The notes under the pieces were generated by a model, which did no database searches, was not told the DNA's origin, and was given only the letters and a program-made list of their open reading frames with translations. Of a stretch of 64,000 nucleotides of DNA, positions 10,400 to 22,320 are shown in pieces. The stretch is from Macrobrachium rosenbergii (lineage: Eukaryota > Arthropoda > Malacostraca > Decapoda > Palaemonidae). The DNA lies in contig NC_089743.1 in assembly GCF_040412425.1 (NCBI RefSeq), positions 88,078,471-88,142,470 of the forward strand. The letters are read 5' to 3'. The position numbers were made by a program, and so were the translations under genes. Position 1 is the stretch's first letter, and each line of letters begins with the position of its first letter.

Positions 10400-11700
10400 G
10401 CTGAGTTGGTCTTCAGTACCACGGTTTCTTCTTAGGACAAAATGAGGAAATGGAATGATGTTGTTGGACCCTGTACAAAGGAAAAGGTAGTTTCTTTGCT
10501 AGCCTGAACAAAATTCTTGATTTGTATCTCCTTGTTGTCTTATGTCAGAACTGAGACTTGCATAAGACTATTCTAAACTGTCAAGAGCTGTAGGATGTTT
10601 ACACTTTCACTTCCTCACACCAAATGTTTCTCACAATGGCCCGTCAATCTGCCTCCACAACATCTGAGGACATTGTAAAGGTTCTTGAGGTCTAAAGGCC
10701 CTCCATATAGTTCTCAACAGTGGCAGAAAATTGTTATCCTTCTATCTATTGGGAAAAAAAATTTCAACAAGACAGTTGGTCCTCATCCTCAGATGAACAA
10801 CAACTCACTGGGTTAGAAAAGCACAGACAGTCAACCTTGACTAAATGTCCACTCCTAAGGCTAGACATAAAACAAAATTATCATCATAACAAATTGGTGA
10901 GAAACAAACCAGTCATCCAAATATGGGAGAACTACAGTACTCTGATACCAAGCAGATGAATCCATACTCCTAAGACTTCAACTCATGGGAGACTACTTTA
11001 ACTGAGGGATTACCGGGAAGTGGAAGTACAAGTCCTGCGTGTTGACAGAATTTATTCTTTGCCCTTCTGAAAAGTTGCCAGGACCCAATGAATGACTCAC
11101 TGAGAAGGGCCTAATATGAATAAACTTGAGACAGGACATGCCCATGGCTCAATGGCCTTGCTGCATAACAACTATCCAAACTACCTTCCACACCCTGAAC
11201 TTTTCTGTATGAAGAGTGTGGAGAGAGGGATATTAGGAATTTGATGGGGGGTAAAATATAACAAAAAAGTACAAAGTATCTTTCCCTAAGAACCACCACT
11301 ACCAAATGCTCTACTTGACACTTTGCCAGACACTTCAGAAAATCTGCACTAGGCCAGCCTCCTGAGGATCCACACAGCCTAATTGGACTGGCCTAATTGG
11401 ACTGGGAGTTCAACAAAACTTCAGTTAAGGTTACATGTGTAAAATTTTCACTGAAAATGTGAGCCAGAACTCTACTGGAGCAGAAATCGAGAGTGAAAAA
11501 TTGGGAGATTCTGTATGGAACTTTGGTGCAAAAAAAGCCTGTAGGAGCTAGACCCTAGAGGGAAGACTTCAAAGGTAGTGCTAAGAACTTCTAACCTCCG
11601 GATTCGAGACATCTACGGTGATGGCCATAACACTTAGGGGTTAAGGAGACAATGATGGACCATTGTCTAAAACAGCTACTAATGGTTGAGCAGGGCTATC
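10400..11700 (-). pseudogene. DIRS reverse transcriptase, decayed
   Basis: Around 10909-10940 the minus strand reads VVLPYLDDWFVSHQ, the YxDD catalytic box of reverse transcriptase in the YLDDW form usual for DIRS and related elements. The flanking frames contain several stops and shifts. The domain limits given are approximate, set from the motif and the element's ends. RNase H was not resolved. Confidence 0.65.
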
Positions 11701-12087
11701 GATATGATTTTACATAACTGTTTCTTTACTTTACAACAGAGTTGCAAAAGGAATAAGACATTCCCCCCATGAGTCTTGGAAGTAGGTCTATCATCTTCAG
11801 GACTAATACAACTATTATCATCATCATATCTTAAATGTATTACAGTATTTATCTGTTATAGATTGATATATCCACCCCTAAGTCCCAAAATTTGGTAACA
11901 AAGCCATTACACCAGTAGTTATTTTTAGGTATGGCATTTAGGCCTTTGTTACTCTAGCTTAAGGTATAGGAAATATGGGATAGCTTAGCCTAATGTATTG
12001 TAGCCTATGTTGATTTTTTACCTATATGCCCTATAACACAGCTTACAAAACTGGGGAGGGATGTAGACAAAGCAGACAACATTATAT

Positions 12088-12117
12088 CTATATATATATA
12101 TATGTATATATATACAT
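12088..12117. repeat. (TA)n microsatellite
   Basis: Alternating TATATATA with one G interruption inside the DIRS element. Confidence 0.9.
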
Positions 12118-14085
12118 AAATACCTACAAATGCGAGCAAAAACATTGCATACACATAAATATTACACTTACAGTAATCAAGTTGAAGTGCTAAGAATGAA
12201 GAAGTGTAAGAATGAAATACTGCATTCAAAGATACTTTCACCTCACTATTAGGCCAAATTACCTTACCTATTAGAGGAGTCTTCGCTTCCTAGGTCCAAG
12301 AACTACAAACTGCAAGTTGAACAGAGGAAGGTGAAAAACGTATAATGTATGTAAGACCTAACCCAGCTCTGAGCAGCTTCAAAACTGGAAAAAGATGCAG
12401 TCACATCTGAGAGCAAGCATACACTAAACAGTTTCCGTTTCCCTTTGACTGTTCATCCATCTCCCAAAGGCTCTACATTCATGATAACGTACCCTACCAA
12501 AATCAGTGTTAACTTCTTACTTTTACCCAAGGTAAAAGTAAACTAAAGAGCACCGGTTACCAGATTCAACTTCAGCAAAAGGATGTGAAAACGGAAAAAT
12601 GCCAGCTATGCATTGCTTAAATACTAGAGGAGAATCAACCAAATCACGGTTGAAACAAGGCCACTGTAAAACACCTCAAGTCTAATCGAAGGACCACATG
12701 ATGTCAGCAAAGGCGTCATGGGATGCCAGTAGTAAGTACCGGAGGTGGGAAGCCGTGAATACATCCGAAAGGCGAATACTTGAGAAGCGAGAGCTGAGCT
12801 ATTACTGGGCTAACTCACCCTAGATAAGTAAGCGGCAGAAAAGGAGAGCCGCTACACGAGAAGGAATAAATGTCACAAGGTGACGAATACGAGACAATAG
12901 ACAGAAAAACTGAGTGGGGGGGGGGGCAAAAGAAAAGAGCAGAGCTGACACGTGGCTCGGAATGACTGAAGCAAACGTAACTAGTCTGAATTCCTAATTC
13001 TACCATCCACCTATATCACAATACATCTCCAAAGGGGATGGAATAGGAGCCAGCCAGTGTTGCCAACTTAGGAAAAACTGCTACGTTTAGCAGATTTCAG
13101 GTTATCACAATTGGCAATACTGGAGCCAACGAACCTGAGATAAACTTCGAACTCAGCAGGAGTTGTTTGGCGGCTCGGCGCTGAACCCGAACCAGAAAAA
13201 CGGTTGAGAGAGAGGTGTCGAAGGGCACAGAACCTTGGTCTAGAGACATACCTTGGTTCCATCAGAGGAGACAACCAACTGACTCAGGGCAGTCCAGAGG
13301 GCAGGCTACACACAAATGCCAAGGCTCCGACACCTCTCTCATGGGGGAAACCGAAAAGGTTGAAAACTGGCCCTAATATTTTCAATCAATCAAAACCCTA
13401 ACTAATAAAAGAATATATGTCAATTATTATTTTTCTCCTGAACCACATAGGAAGCAAAAACAGGCAGAGCAGAATGACAGCGAGAGAGGAATCAACCTAG
13501 GCTATCAGGTAGGTTACTGGAGGAGAAGCAACACCGGAAGACAAAAGGAAAAGACCAAGTAGGCTTCTGGTATGCCCTAACTAATTGTCTACATAAATAT
13601 CAGCCTCTAACATCTTCCAATACTGCACAAAATTTACATTCTCTCATCAGATGACTCAAAATCTACATACCAAGAGAACCACACTTGTGACTGAGCAGCT
13701 AGTCTAACACAGGCTACATGGTCATCTTGCAAAATCTAAACGTTCTGTTTTCACAGTCTCTCCTATACAGCCCAATGATTTCAGCTCTGCTCGATGTAGG
13801 TGACATAAAGCAAAAACAGAAACGAGCACAATACCGTACAGGCGAAAATTAGCCAAAAATCATCAAAATATTACTAACACCGATCTGATCGTCTGTATAA
13901 CAGGTCACCTTGAAGAAATATGACAAGAACGTAAGCATTCCAGCACCATCTGGTGGGAAACAGATGACTACAGACAGTCCGAATCGGTTAGCCAAGCATA
14001 TTTTGATTTTTTTATATGCCGAACACACCAAACAGCACAAAGATAAAGCTAACTTTAACAGTAAGTAAGATTCATTCTAAATAAT

Positions 14086-15430
14086 TTAATTTAAGGCTTA
14101 ACTGCAGAAACTGTTTCACAACGATATATTTTAAAATTCAATGTATGCACTAAGCTAATTGTTTCTGAAAATAAATTACAGTACAGCAATTGCATAAAAA
14201 AAACCCAGAAATCACAATACTGTACAGTATAATCTGTAAACCTAATCAGTCCCTACACGAAGAGCGTTCCACCGTTAACTCAAAAGAAATTTTTAATTAT
14301 CATTATTGTAAATTATGGATGTGCCCAACTGTCGATAAACAATAAAGCTGATGACTGTGGAAGTCAGAGCATAAAGGAAAATAAATGAGAATTGTTGCTA
14401 CAGCAAAACTACCAGAGCACAAACACAAGCTTCACAAACATTGTAAAACAGCACATAGCTGTCTCTGCATCAGCAGCTATAACTGACACTTGTATATCGA
14501 GAAGAAAACTATTTCAGCATTCTGGATTAAAAATGAACAAGACTTTATCTGTTATAGGTCTCTTTCATTTTTTATTTCAAAATTTTAGTGCCACTTAGGA
14601 AATTATCATAACGCCATTTACTAACTTTTGCCCGATATCATTAGACTAATTGTAGCCAAGGAGAAACATTACACTGTATGCTGTATAGTTTCTTAAAGGG
14701 GAAATAAATCCTTATTTCAGCAGGAAGGCCTTCTTAACTGTACAACATGAAAAGCCCATTAAATTACACTCTGTTGTGTAAAGAAGTTCAAAAATTTACA
14801 AAATGCTGAAGAAGATCAGCTTCCTGACTTGGTTCTTTTAAAAATATTGTGGTACCTTCAGCAGGAATAATAAAATCTGTTACCAATCACATGGAACCTT
14901 GCACTTTCAGCAACTTTATTTATGATACAGTATACTGTTGGCAAATTTGCAAAAACAAGGTTATGACATAACTTATAGTCAATTGTGAAAAATTCACAAA
15001 ATATATCAATATTCCTTCAATACTCAGAAAGCAAAGTATAATTATGCAGAACTTGTAGGTATACCTACTTAAAGAAAAGTCTGTTCACTACAAACCGTAT
15101 ACCGTATACGTATCATAAAATGCTTTATCCCATGTAGAGCAATAGAACTAACCCCATTTACATTATTATCAAGAACAAACTGCTCCATCTGGCAGGCCTT
15201 CTATCTCTGCATCTACTCTGTAGTGTCAACATCTCAGCAGAACTATATCCTGGAGTTTTCTTAGCCTTTGTGCGATCTTGCTCTCCTGTTAATTTTTTTC
15301 CTCACTTCTGCTCTTTATTTTTATCTTGGATCTGTACTACCTTCATTGCCTGTGTATGTGCACGTGTGTGCGTTGGAAAGAACTAACTTCCATTTGACAC
15401 TCATTGTAAGGTTTGAGTAAGTACTCAATA
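14086..15430. other. Intron DNA without recognisable genes
   Basis: AT-rich, stops in all frames, no repeats recognised. Confidence 0.6.
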
Positions 15431-15455
15431 TTTTTTTTTTTTTTTTTTTTTTTTT
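15431..15455. repeat. Poly(T) tract, 25 nt
   Basis: Uninterrupted T run followed by AGGAC. It could be the poly(A) tail of a minus-strand retroposon, but no body was recognised. Confidence 0.9.
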
Positions 15456-15639
15456 AGGACTTCCTTCACTGACAACTTTATGTAATCTGTTTTTACTCCA
15501 ACTAAAATTCATGTCTCTATTTACTTATTAGATGGACATTGCGCAATACTTTTTTATTCTTAAAAGTAATTTTTAAGTTTTTGGCAGTGCTTGGATGTCT
15601 GTCTCGTTCCTTCACGGCAATGAATAGTAAGAGCTAATT

Positions 15640-16880
15640 AGGGTTGGTGGAGTTTTGCCCTGAGACTATTGTTGTTCTGACCTGGCTCTAATTTGCCTCG
15701 CCACACCTGTCACTGCCAGGTAAGGTATGCATTTCTTTTATGTCCTCCTGGACAAAGACCCCACCTCTAGTGCTTGCCGAAAACAAGCCTTCGCCACAGA
15801 AAACTTGTTCAGTCTGCATGGATTAGGACACGGACCAGTGGTTTAAGTTTGCACAAAAGACAGCATAAACGGGCTGTCTCCAAGATTCCTCCCTACATCT
15901 TTGGACTCTTTCAGCTGGAGACAGGTTCCAGTCTTCCTCTCCTGTGATAAAAGATTAGGTTTTGTTGGGCAAAGTAACTACGAGAGCTGTACCTCTACCA
16001 CTAATGAAGGATAAGGTGCTTCAAGCTCCCAGGGCTCGCTTCACTTTCTGGACAGAAGACAGACTAGTATTTCCAGTTCCTGTGCTCACCCTAGGTAGTG
16101 ACACCCCATTGTTCCCATGCATGAGGGATTCAGACTTGGTATTTGAGCCACTATATCCCACTGGCCCTGCCAAAGGCCCATATCATGACAGTGTTCTCCA
16201 GACAGGTGAAAGGGATAGGCACACAAAGTAGAGTTGACCCAAGAGACACTGCTTCCCCAGTTAAGAAAAAAACCTGCTGGTGTGACTCCTCAGCTGGTAC
16301 AACTCAGATAGGAAGACCATGGCTACCACAAATTCCCTAGTGGTAGGCCAAGCTCATTCCTGGTCATTCCTGCTTCCAGCTCCACTAGTGATTTGCCATC
16401 TCCTAGGGTCCCAGGCAAGGACCCCTCATCTCCCCAGCAAGAAATGATCTGAGTCCATTTTGCTATCCCAGGAAATGAATGTGTCAAGGAGTAGAGGCGG
16501 GAACACATTGCAACAAGACTTCCTTCCACTTTAACTGAGCAAGAAAGTTTAACCCACCCCACTGCTTCCACCTCAATGGACTTGACCACAGGGAAGTGTT
16601 CCTACAATTTCCACCAAGCAGACGACAAAGTTCATCTCCTCTCAAGATCATCTATTCTTGGGACCATGTAACATTAGCAGAGGAACCTGACAGTGAACCC
16701 ACCAAGGATAAAAGAACCTTGCAAGATGAAGCCTTGGAGAAGAGTGGGGGTGGGGGATTCCTGGATAGGGTCTGTGGCATCCTCCTCAAGATGGTTTCTG
16801 AGCATGCTTCCAGATTGTTCCTCAAAATGGGAGTGAATAAGGCCCTGGTCTATATGCATATAGCATCATTGTAGCCCAGG
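15640..16880 (+). pseudogene. GC-richer segment with decayed coding-like sequence, probably retroelement
   Basis: This block is clearly richer in G+C than its flanks and has several overlapping 60-90 codon open stretches in shifting plus-strand frames (15962-16231, 16143-16340, 16596-16874). The longest reads ...PLPLMKDKVLQAPRARFTFW and is rich in Pro and Ser. No catalytic motif was found. Composition and repeated frame changes suggest a decayed gag-like ORF, but the family is not recognised. Confidence 0.3.
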
Positions 16881-17794
16881 TAACCATTTTCAGGGCATAC
16901 TTATAGTCAAAGAAGGATTAACCACAACTGCAAGTCATGCCCATGAGGCTTGGGCAATCTTTACCTCTGTGATCTTAAAGCACAATATGGAGATAACAGT
17001 AAACCTCTGGTTAGGAATGTAGATACCACCAAAGAGGTTTAATCGGGGGGAGATATTCTATTGCCGGATTAGTGAAGCCGACCTGGTCAGTGTGTGTAGG
17101 GCAAAAAGCTCACTCACCTAACCCACTGCAAGACCTACTAAAAAAACCGGTAGCTCAATTCAGCTTGAAAATCTGTTTTGGAATGACATAAGCTCTCATT
17201 TTATTGTCTTAAAGGATGCCTAATTCATGTGCTGCATATGTATGCCTCAAAGATTCAGAAAAACCTTAAATCCATTGGTTGCATTTCATCAGTAAGTAAT
17301 GTGTGGGTTATGACTATTGCACATTGTTTTTCTAAACCATGGAGACAACCAGCACATGAATACTGTAATTAGACAAACCCTATAGGAAAATTTACTTTTC
17401 ATCTTTTTTTTCATAATCATTATAAAGACAGAGAAGACAATATGTAAATTATACTAGAAAACAAGCAGTACACATTTTCATTTAATAATTTATGTTAGTG
17501 ACATGTTTATCTACCTCGTTCACTTGTGACACACTGCCCGTATCTTGCAATAAGTGGTGGTATCAAGTACAGTATCATATTTGGATATTATAGTAACACA
17601 TAGATTCTTACTTTCAACTGTTACACACTGTTATTATATTTTGTAAAAAGATGTAGTAGCTACGATGAAATAGTCTTATAATGGGATATCATATATATTC
17701 AAAAGCTTATCTTTGCAAGCGAGTGCACACACACACATACGCACAATTGTGCAAGTTAAATTATTATTTTTTTTCTTTATGTTTTGGCTTGCAG
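16881..17794. other. Intron DNA without recognisable genes
   Basis: Returns to AT-rich composition. A pyrimidine tract ending TTGCAG at 17794 directly precedes the THAP-like exon. Confidence 0.55.
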
Positions 17795-19830
17795 TTTTCC
17801 AAAAGATGATCTTAGAAAAAAAGGGTGAAAACTTTTCTCCAAACAAGCATTCCCATTTGTTCGAAGTTTTTCAAGGAGGAACAATTTGATCGGTTGCTCT
17901 CCAAAGTTCGATTACACACCGAGACTATACCGAGCATATTTGAATCTTTTCCTGATTATCTCAAGATAAAAAAATGCCTAGAAGAAAACCACCAAAAGAG
18001 CAGTTAGGGGATCATGTGCCTTCACCTGGCTGTATAAGTGAAAATTAAATAATTGTAACTGAGGCTGTGTGTAAAGTGAAAACTCAGTGATGCTCAAGCT
18101 CAGGTATGCTCATAAAGAAACATCATCTTGTCGAAAAGAATAGTGACTTCAATAATGTTTATGTGAATAAGGAGGGAATCTTTCATATGCACCACTAGTC
18201 TGGACGTATTAGAGAAGTATGCTGGTGGTGTGCCAAATCTCTCAAAGAGGCAATTTGCAAAGAACAGAAATCTTCCATCTGGGGGTAAGTGTTCCTTAGA
18301 ACTGAGAAGTTTTGCCATCACCCATCACTTTTATTCCCAGCATGCACACTGCTATGTTCGAAAAATGTTTGTTACGTGTTTAACGCATCCTAGAACAATT
18401 TTGAAGTGGTATCAACATGTAGACGGCCAACCAGGATCCATGAATCTCTCTTTACAGCATTAAAGATGAACGCTGAAGCAGCATTGGAAGAGGGCAAGCC
18501 TCTAATTTGTTCTTTAATCAGGGACGAAATGGCAATCAAACAGCAGGTAGAATGGGATGGGAAAAAATATGGGTCTGTTGATATGGGCACAGAATTAGAT
18601 AATGATAGCATTTCCTTAGCTAGAGAGGCTCTTGTATTTATGGTAACTGTAGTAAATGGTAGATGAAAATTACTTGTTGGATATTTCTTGATTGCAGGTC
18701 TTGCTTCTCATGAACAAGTAAATTTGATTCAGCAATGTTTAAGTAGGCTTCATTCAGCTGGGGTTACTATTATATCATTGACATTGATCATCTGTCAAGC
18801 AATGCTACAATGATAAATCAGTTGGGATGCTGTTTAGACTATGGTAATTTAAAAAACTTCATTCCCACAACCAATAACTCAGCAACCAGCCTGCATCTTC
18901 TTTGATCCCTGTCATATGTTGAAGCTGGTAAGAAACTCGTTTGGTGATAAGAAACATTTTATTGATGGAGAAAACTCAATTAAATGGATTATATAGAAAG
19001 ATTGAACAATATGCGGGCTAATGAAGGATTGCATCCAGGGATCAAACTTAGATATGCACATATAGATTGGTTAAAGAAAAAATAAGTGTTAAACTAGCAG
19101 CTCAACTACTCAGTGAACCAGTTGCAAAATCCCAGCAATTTTGTATTTATAAAGACCTCAGAGAATTTCGAGGGTGTGAGGCAACAATTAAGTTCATCAA
19201 AATTTTCAACATCCATTTGACATCATGAATGTGAGAAATTTATGCTTTTTTTGGCTCCCAAAGGCCATTTCAGGAAAAAAATGAAAAACTGATTAAAGAT
19301 TTTTTGTCTGAAGCTGAGGAGTACACCAGAGAACTTAAACTCAATAACAGTATTCCTTTGCTTAATTCGATTACCTTACTGTATATGATAATTTAGTTGG
19401 ATGTCCTGAGCCACAATTAAAATTTTTGATGAAATATAAAATGAGCCAGGATCACACAGAACTTTTTCCAGTCAAGTCAGAAGCAAGGGAGGATGCAATA
19501 ACAATCCTACAGCCTGTCAGTTGTCTGCAGCATACAAAAGGATTTTGGAGCATAATGTTTGCAAGGTGTATGCCATGGAAACTGCATTCCATTACAATCA
19601 GTTCTAAAAATGGAACACAATTAGGCAACCCTTCAGTTCTAGCTGTAAATTCTTCTGTGGCTAAGATCAACATTTTGAATCATGACATTTCTGAGATTTT
19701 ACCAGAAGGAGATGTTGATAGTGAGGAGTACAAACACATTCCTAGCACTCATCATCTGTCATTATGTTCAAATAGCATTGTTGCCTATATAGCTGGATTT
19801 GTTTTACACAAACTAAAAAATCTCTGAAGT
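17795..19830 (+). pseudogene. P-element/THAP9-like transposase, broken
   Basis: An acceptor-like TTGCAG at 17794 is followed by FPKDDLRKK, then across a frameshift NFSPNKHSHLC, and on to CSKFFKEEQFDRLLSK and IPSIFESFPDYLK, the second half of a C2CH THAP DNA-binding domain. From about 18200 the P-element transposase follows: NLPSGGKCSLELRSFAITHH, HPRTILKWYQHVDGQPG, EALVFMVTVVNGR, VGYFLIAGLASHEQVN, a GCC block near 18830, LAAQLLSEPVA, EATIKFIKIFN and KYKMSQDHTELF (19430). The last matches the YKFSQDHLELF box of THAP9/P transposases. It ends in AYIAGFVLHKLK. The first half of THAP, with the CxxC pair, is not visible. At least six frame changes or stops make it a pseudogene. Confidence 0.8.
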
Positions 19831-20745
19831 GTGTGAAACACGTACGGCGTGGTAACCGAAAATCACCACCAACTGAAAATCGGCGATAATAGTACTGATC
19901 CCTGGTTATCGGTGCCGATAACTGGTGATCAACGCCGCCAATAAGAGGCAATCGGCGCCGATAACCGGTTATCAGTGACAAAAATCTGGTTATCATCGTT
20001 GCTAGACAAGTGTCGTAAAACCGGATCGCCGGTAACTGAGGCTGCTGATAACCGGGGACTGCCTGTAGATGCCCTTATTGGTAGTGACAGTGGCGCAATC
20101 CAACCTTTAATTAAGTTGAAAAGTAAAGGTCATCTAATTCACCCGTCAGACAACGTCATAGAAATATGTTTGTATTGTGAAAAAAGATGTTTTGTGAGTC
20201 AGTGGGCCTATCATATACCCATACAGTAGTGCAAACTTAAGTTTGGGGAGAAGGAAATTTCGGAAAATTGTTATCTCGGTGATAGAGTGTTTTATAAGAA
20301 CACAATTAGGCAACCCTTCAGTTCTAGCTATAAATTCTTCTCTGGCTGAGATCAACATTTTGAATCATAACATTTTTGAGATTTTACCAGAAGGAGATAT
20401 TGATAATGAGTACACACATATTCCTAGCACTCATCATCTGTCACTATGTTGCCTATATAGCTGGATTTGTTGTGCACAAACTAAAAAAAATCTCTGAAGT
20501 GTGAAACATGTATAGATGCCCTTACTGATAGTGACAGTGGCGCACTCCAACCTTTAATTAGGCTGAAAAGTAAAGGTCATCTAATTCACCCATCAGACGA
20601 CGTCAGAGAAATATGTTTGTGTTGTGAAAAAAGATGTTTCGTAAGTCAGTAGGCCTATCATATGCCAAGAATGCAGACTCCAGTTTGGGAAGGGAGAAAT
20701 TTCAGAAAATTGTTATCTTGGTGATAGTGTTGTATAAAAAATAAA
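19612..20745 (+). repeat. Tandem duplication of the transposase 3' region (one copy carries a MITE)
   Basis: CACAATTAGGCAACCCTTCA occurs at about 19616 and 20301. The stretch GATGCCCTTA...GACAGTGGCGCA occurs at 20068 and 20514. The first copy is split by a 223-bp insertion at 19845-20067; the second has the uninterrupted sequence. Encoded text such as KLKSKGHLIHPSDN is the conserved THAP9 C-terminal block. Confidence 0.8.
19845..20067. mobile_element. Tigger/pogo-like MITE, copy 2, nested
   Basis: The right end CCGGGGACTGCCTGTA matches the other copies. The left terminus is degraded or truncated (ACGGCGTGGTAACC). The interior repeats GGTTATCGG/CGCCGATAACC modules. The insertion lies at TA, between CACGTA and GATGCCC; the empty site is visible at 20505-20520. 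Confidence 0.65.
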
Positions 20746-20818
20746 ATTTTTTCTAAGTTACATGAGCCTATGTACGATACTGAACCATCACATTATCACT
20801 TGGTCTTACTTATGAAAG

Positions 20819-21258
20819 CAGTGGCAGAAAAGTATCTCCAGGTCAGATATACTTATGCTGCTAAGCACTTATCAGCAAAATTACTAGCCCAAAATAAAAT
20901 GAAAGAGGTGGCAGAAAAGTATCTCCAGGTCAGATATACTTATGCTGCTAAGCACTTCTCAGCAAAATTGCTAGCCCAAAATAAAATGGAAAGCAGTTGT
21001 AGAAAAGTATCTCCAAGCCAGATATACTTATGCTGCTAAGCACTTCTCAGCAAAATTGCTAGCCCAAAATAAAATGGAAAGCAGTTGTAGAAAAGTATCT
21101 CCAAGCCAGATATACAGTACTTATGCTGCTAAACACTTCTCAGCAAAATTGCTAGCCCAAAATAAAATGGAAAGCAGTTGCAGAAAAGTATCTCCAAGCC
21201 AGATATACTTATGCTGCTAAGCACTTCTCAGCAAAATTGCTAGCCCAAAATAAAATTA
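20819..21258 (+). repeat. Minisatellite, five copies of about 88 bp derived from transposase coding sequence
   Basis: Units start at 20821, 20908, 20996, 21084 and 21177 (periods 87, 88, 88, 93). Each contains AGAAAAGTATCTCCA, CAGATATACTTATGCTGCTA and CTAGCCCAAAATAAAAT. The first two translate to EKYLQVRYTYAAKH...KLLAQNKM, which resembles the very C-terminus of P/THAP9 transposases. The 88-bp units shift frame, so the array cannot be read through. Confidence 0.9.
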
Positions 21259-21259
21259 A

Positions 21260-22320
21260 AAATTGCCAAACTTATAGAAAACTGATTCATTTCAGTGGCC
21301 AGTAGTTAATGTGCCTTTTATGGATGCATCTACAAATCTTATATTAATCTGACAATTGCTGTTAGTAGCTGTTTCATAGGATGAGCTTCTCTCATATCCT
21401 TTTAACAGAGCCCCTTTTATTTCTTTTTAATCTAAATTTGCTGCTAAACCAGAAAAACCAGAGACAAACTGCCATTCAAAGATTAACATATTAATTTTAT
21501 ATTTATGACTTTCCTGGAGAGAAATTCAAGTGCCTTGACCACCTTTAATATGTTCAGTAATTTAACAGTCTGATTTCACTTCAATCGTGGATATTCTGTC
21601 CTCACCTGCTTTAATGAGTCAGGAGAATTGGCTACTTCTGATATGTCTTTCTTGCTGTATTTATAACTTTGTAAAATATACTTCAATGTTAATATAGAAT
21701 TTTAATTTCCTTATAATAAAAAATTATAAGAAAGTGAGTGTTTTTAAGGGTAGGGCTGAGACGGTCATGAGGCGGGCAAAGGATCTGGTTCTTTCTGCCC
21801 TACATGGAGGGTGTGGCTGCACATCCCAGTGGCTTCATGGAATAGTATAGGGAAACTGACCTGTGACATTTCCACCCGATTCAACCTCCTTGGATACCAC
21901 TTCACATTCTATCTCAAAGATATAACACTAAGATATCTAAAGGTTTTGTCTTTTAGGTACTATAGTCACAGCAGGACACTGTTCAAATGGATGGTAAGGA
22001 AAGGGCCACTACTCCTTCCTCTTAACTTTCCTTCTCCCTGGCACCTTCAGGACTCAGAAAACAGATCAACCCATTGTTAAAATGAGTACAGTACTCAAGT
22101 GGTTCATGGATCCTACTCTTCTGCTGAGTACAAACACTGCTTTATTTCCTGGCCCTCTGAAATTACATACAGGAACAACCTGCTTCAGGCCAACCTTCAT
22201 TCAAGGGAACTCTAAGAATTCGAAGAGACTGTCACCTGGATCACATAGTTGCTACATCTGGGAAGCTTCTCTCTCATCCTCCATCCTAAATAACTTTTAT
22301 GCATCTTATGATTAATCCCT
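21260..22320 (+). other. Flank of P-element and GC-richer block, unidentified
   Basis: 21780-22300 is richer in C and T and has two adjacent open plus-strand stretches of 89 and 77 codons (21811-22080, 22082-22315). They show no recognised motif. It may be retroelement debris similar in composition to 15.6-16.9 and 40.7-43.2 kb. Confidence 0.25.

Larger units (their letters stand above)
8046..14085 (-). mobile_element. DIRS-type tyrosine-recombinase retrotransposon, nearly full length, inactive
   Basis: Two outer inverted repeats pair: 8085-8245 with about 13905-14062 (shared blocks include AAAGTTAGCTTTATC, AAATCAAAATATGCTTGGCT and CCACCAGATGGTGCTGGAAT). Near the left end, 8285-8370 is complementary first to the left terminus (ATTTTCATGAT, TATTTGGATACTT) and then to the right terminus (GAATGAATCTTA, CTGTTAAAGTTAGC). 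This is the layout of a DIRS internal complementary region. The minus strand encodes a reverse-transcriptase YLDDW motif at 10909-10926 and tyrosine-recombinase segments at 8.6-10.06 kb. Total length, about 6 kb, fits the family. Multiple stops and frameshifts show it is dead. ORF1 was not recognised with confidence in 11.7-13.9 kb. Confidence 0.8.
17795..21260 (+). mobile_element. P-element / THAP9-type DNA transposon, decayed
   Basis: The transposase pieces in order are a partial THAP domain, the P-element catalytic region and a C-terminal region. They lie in the same orientation over 3.4 kb with a tandem segment duplication and a C-terminal minisatellite. Terminal inverted repeats and an 8-bp target duplication were not found, so the outer limits are approximate. 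Stops and frame changes are frequent. Confidence 0.75.
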
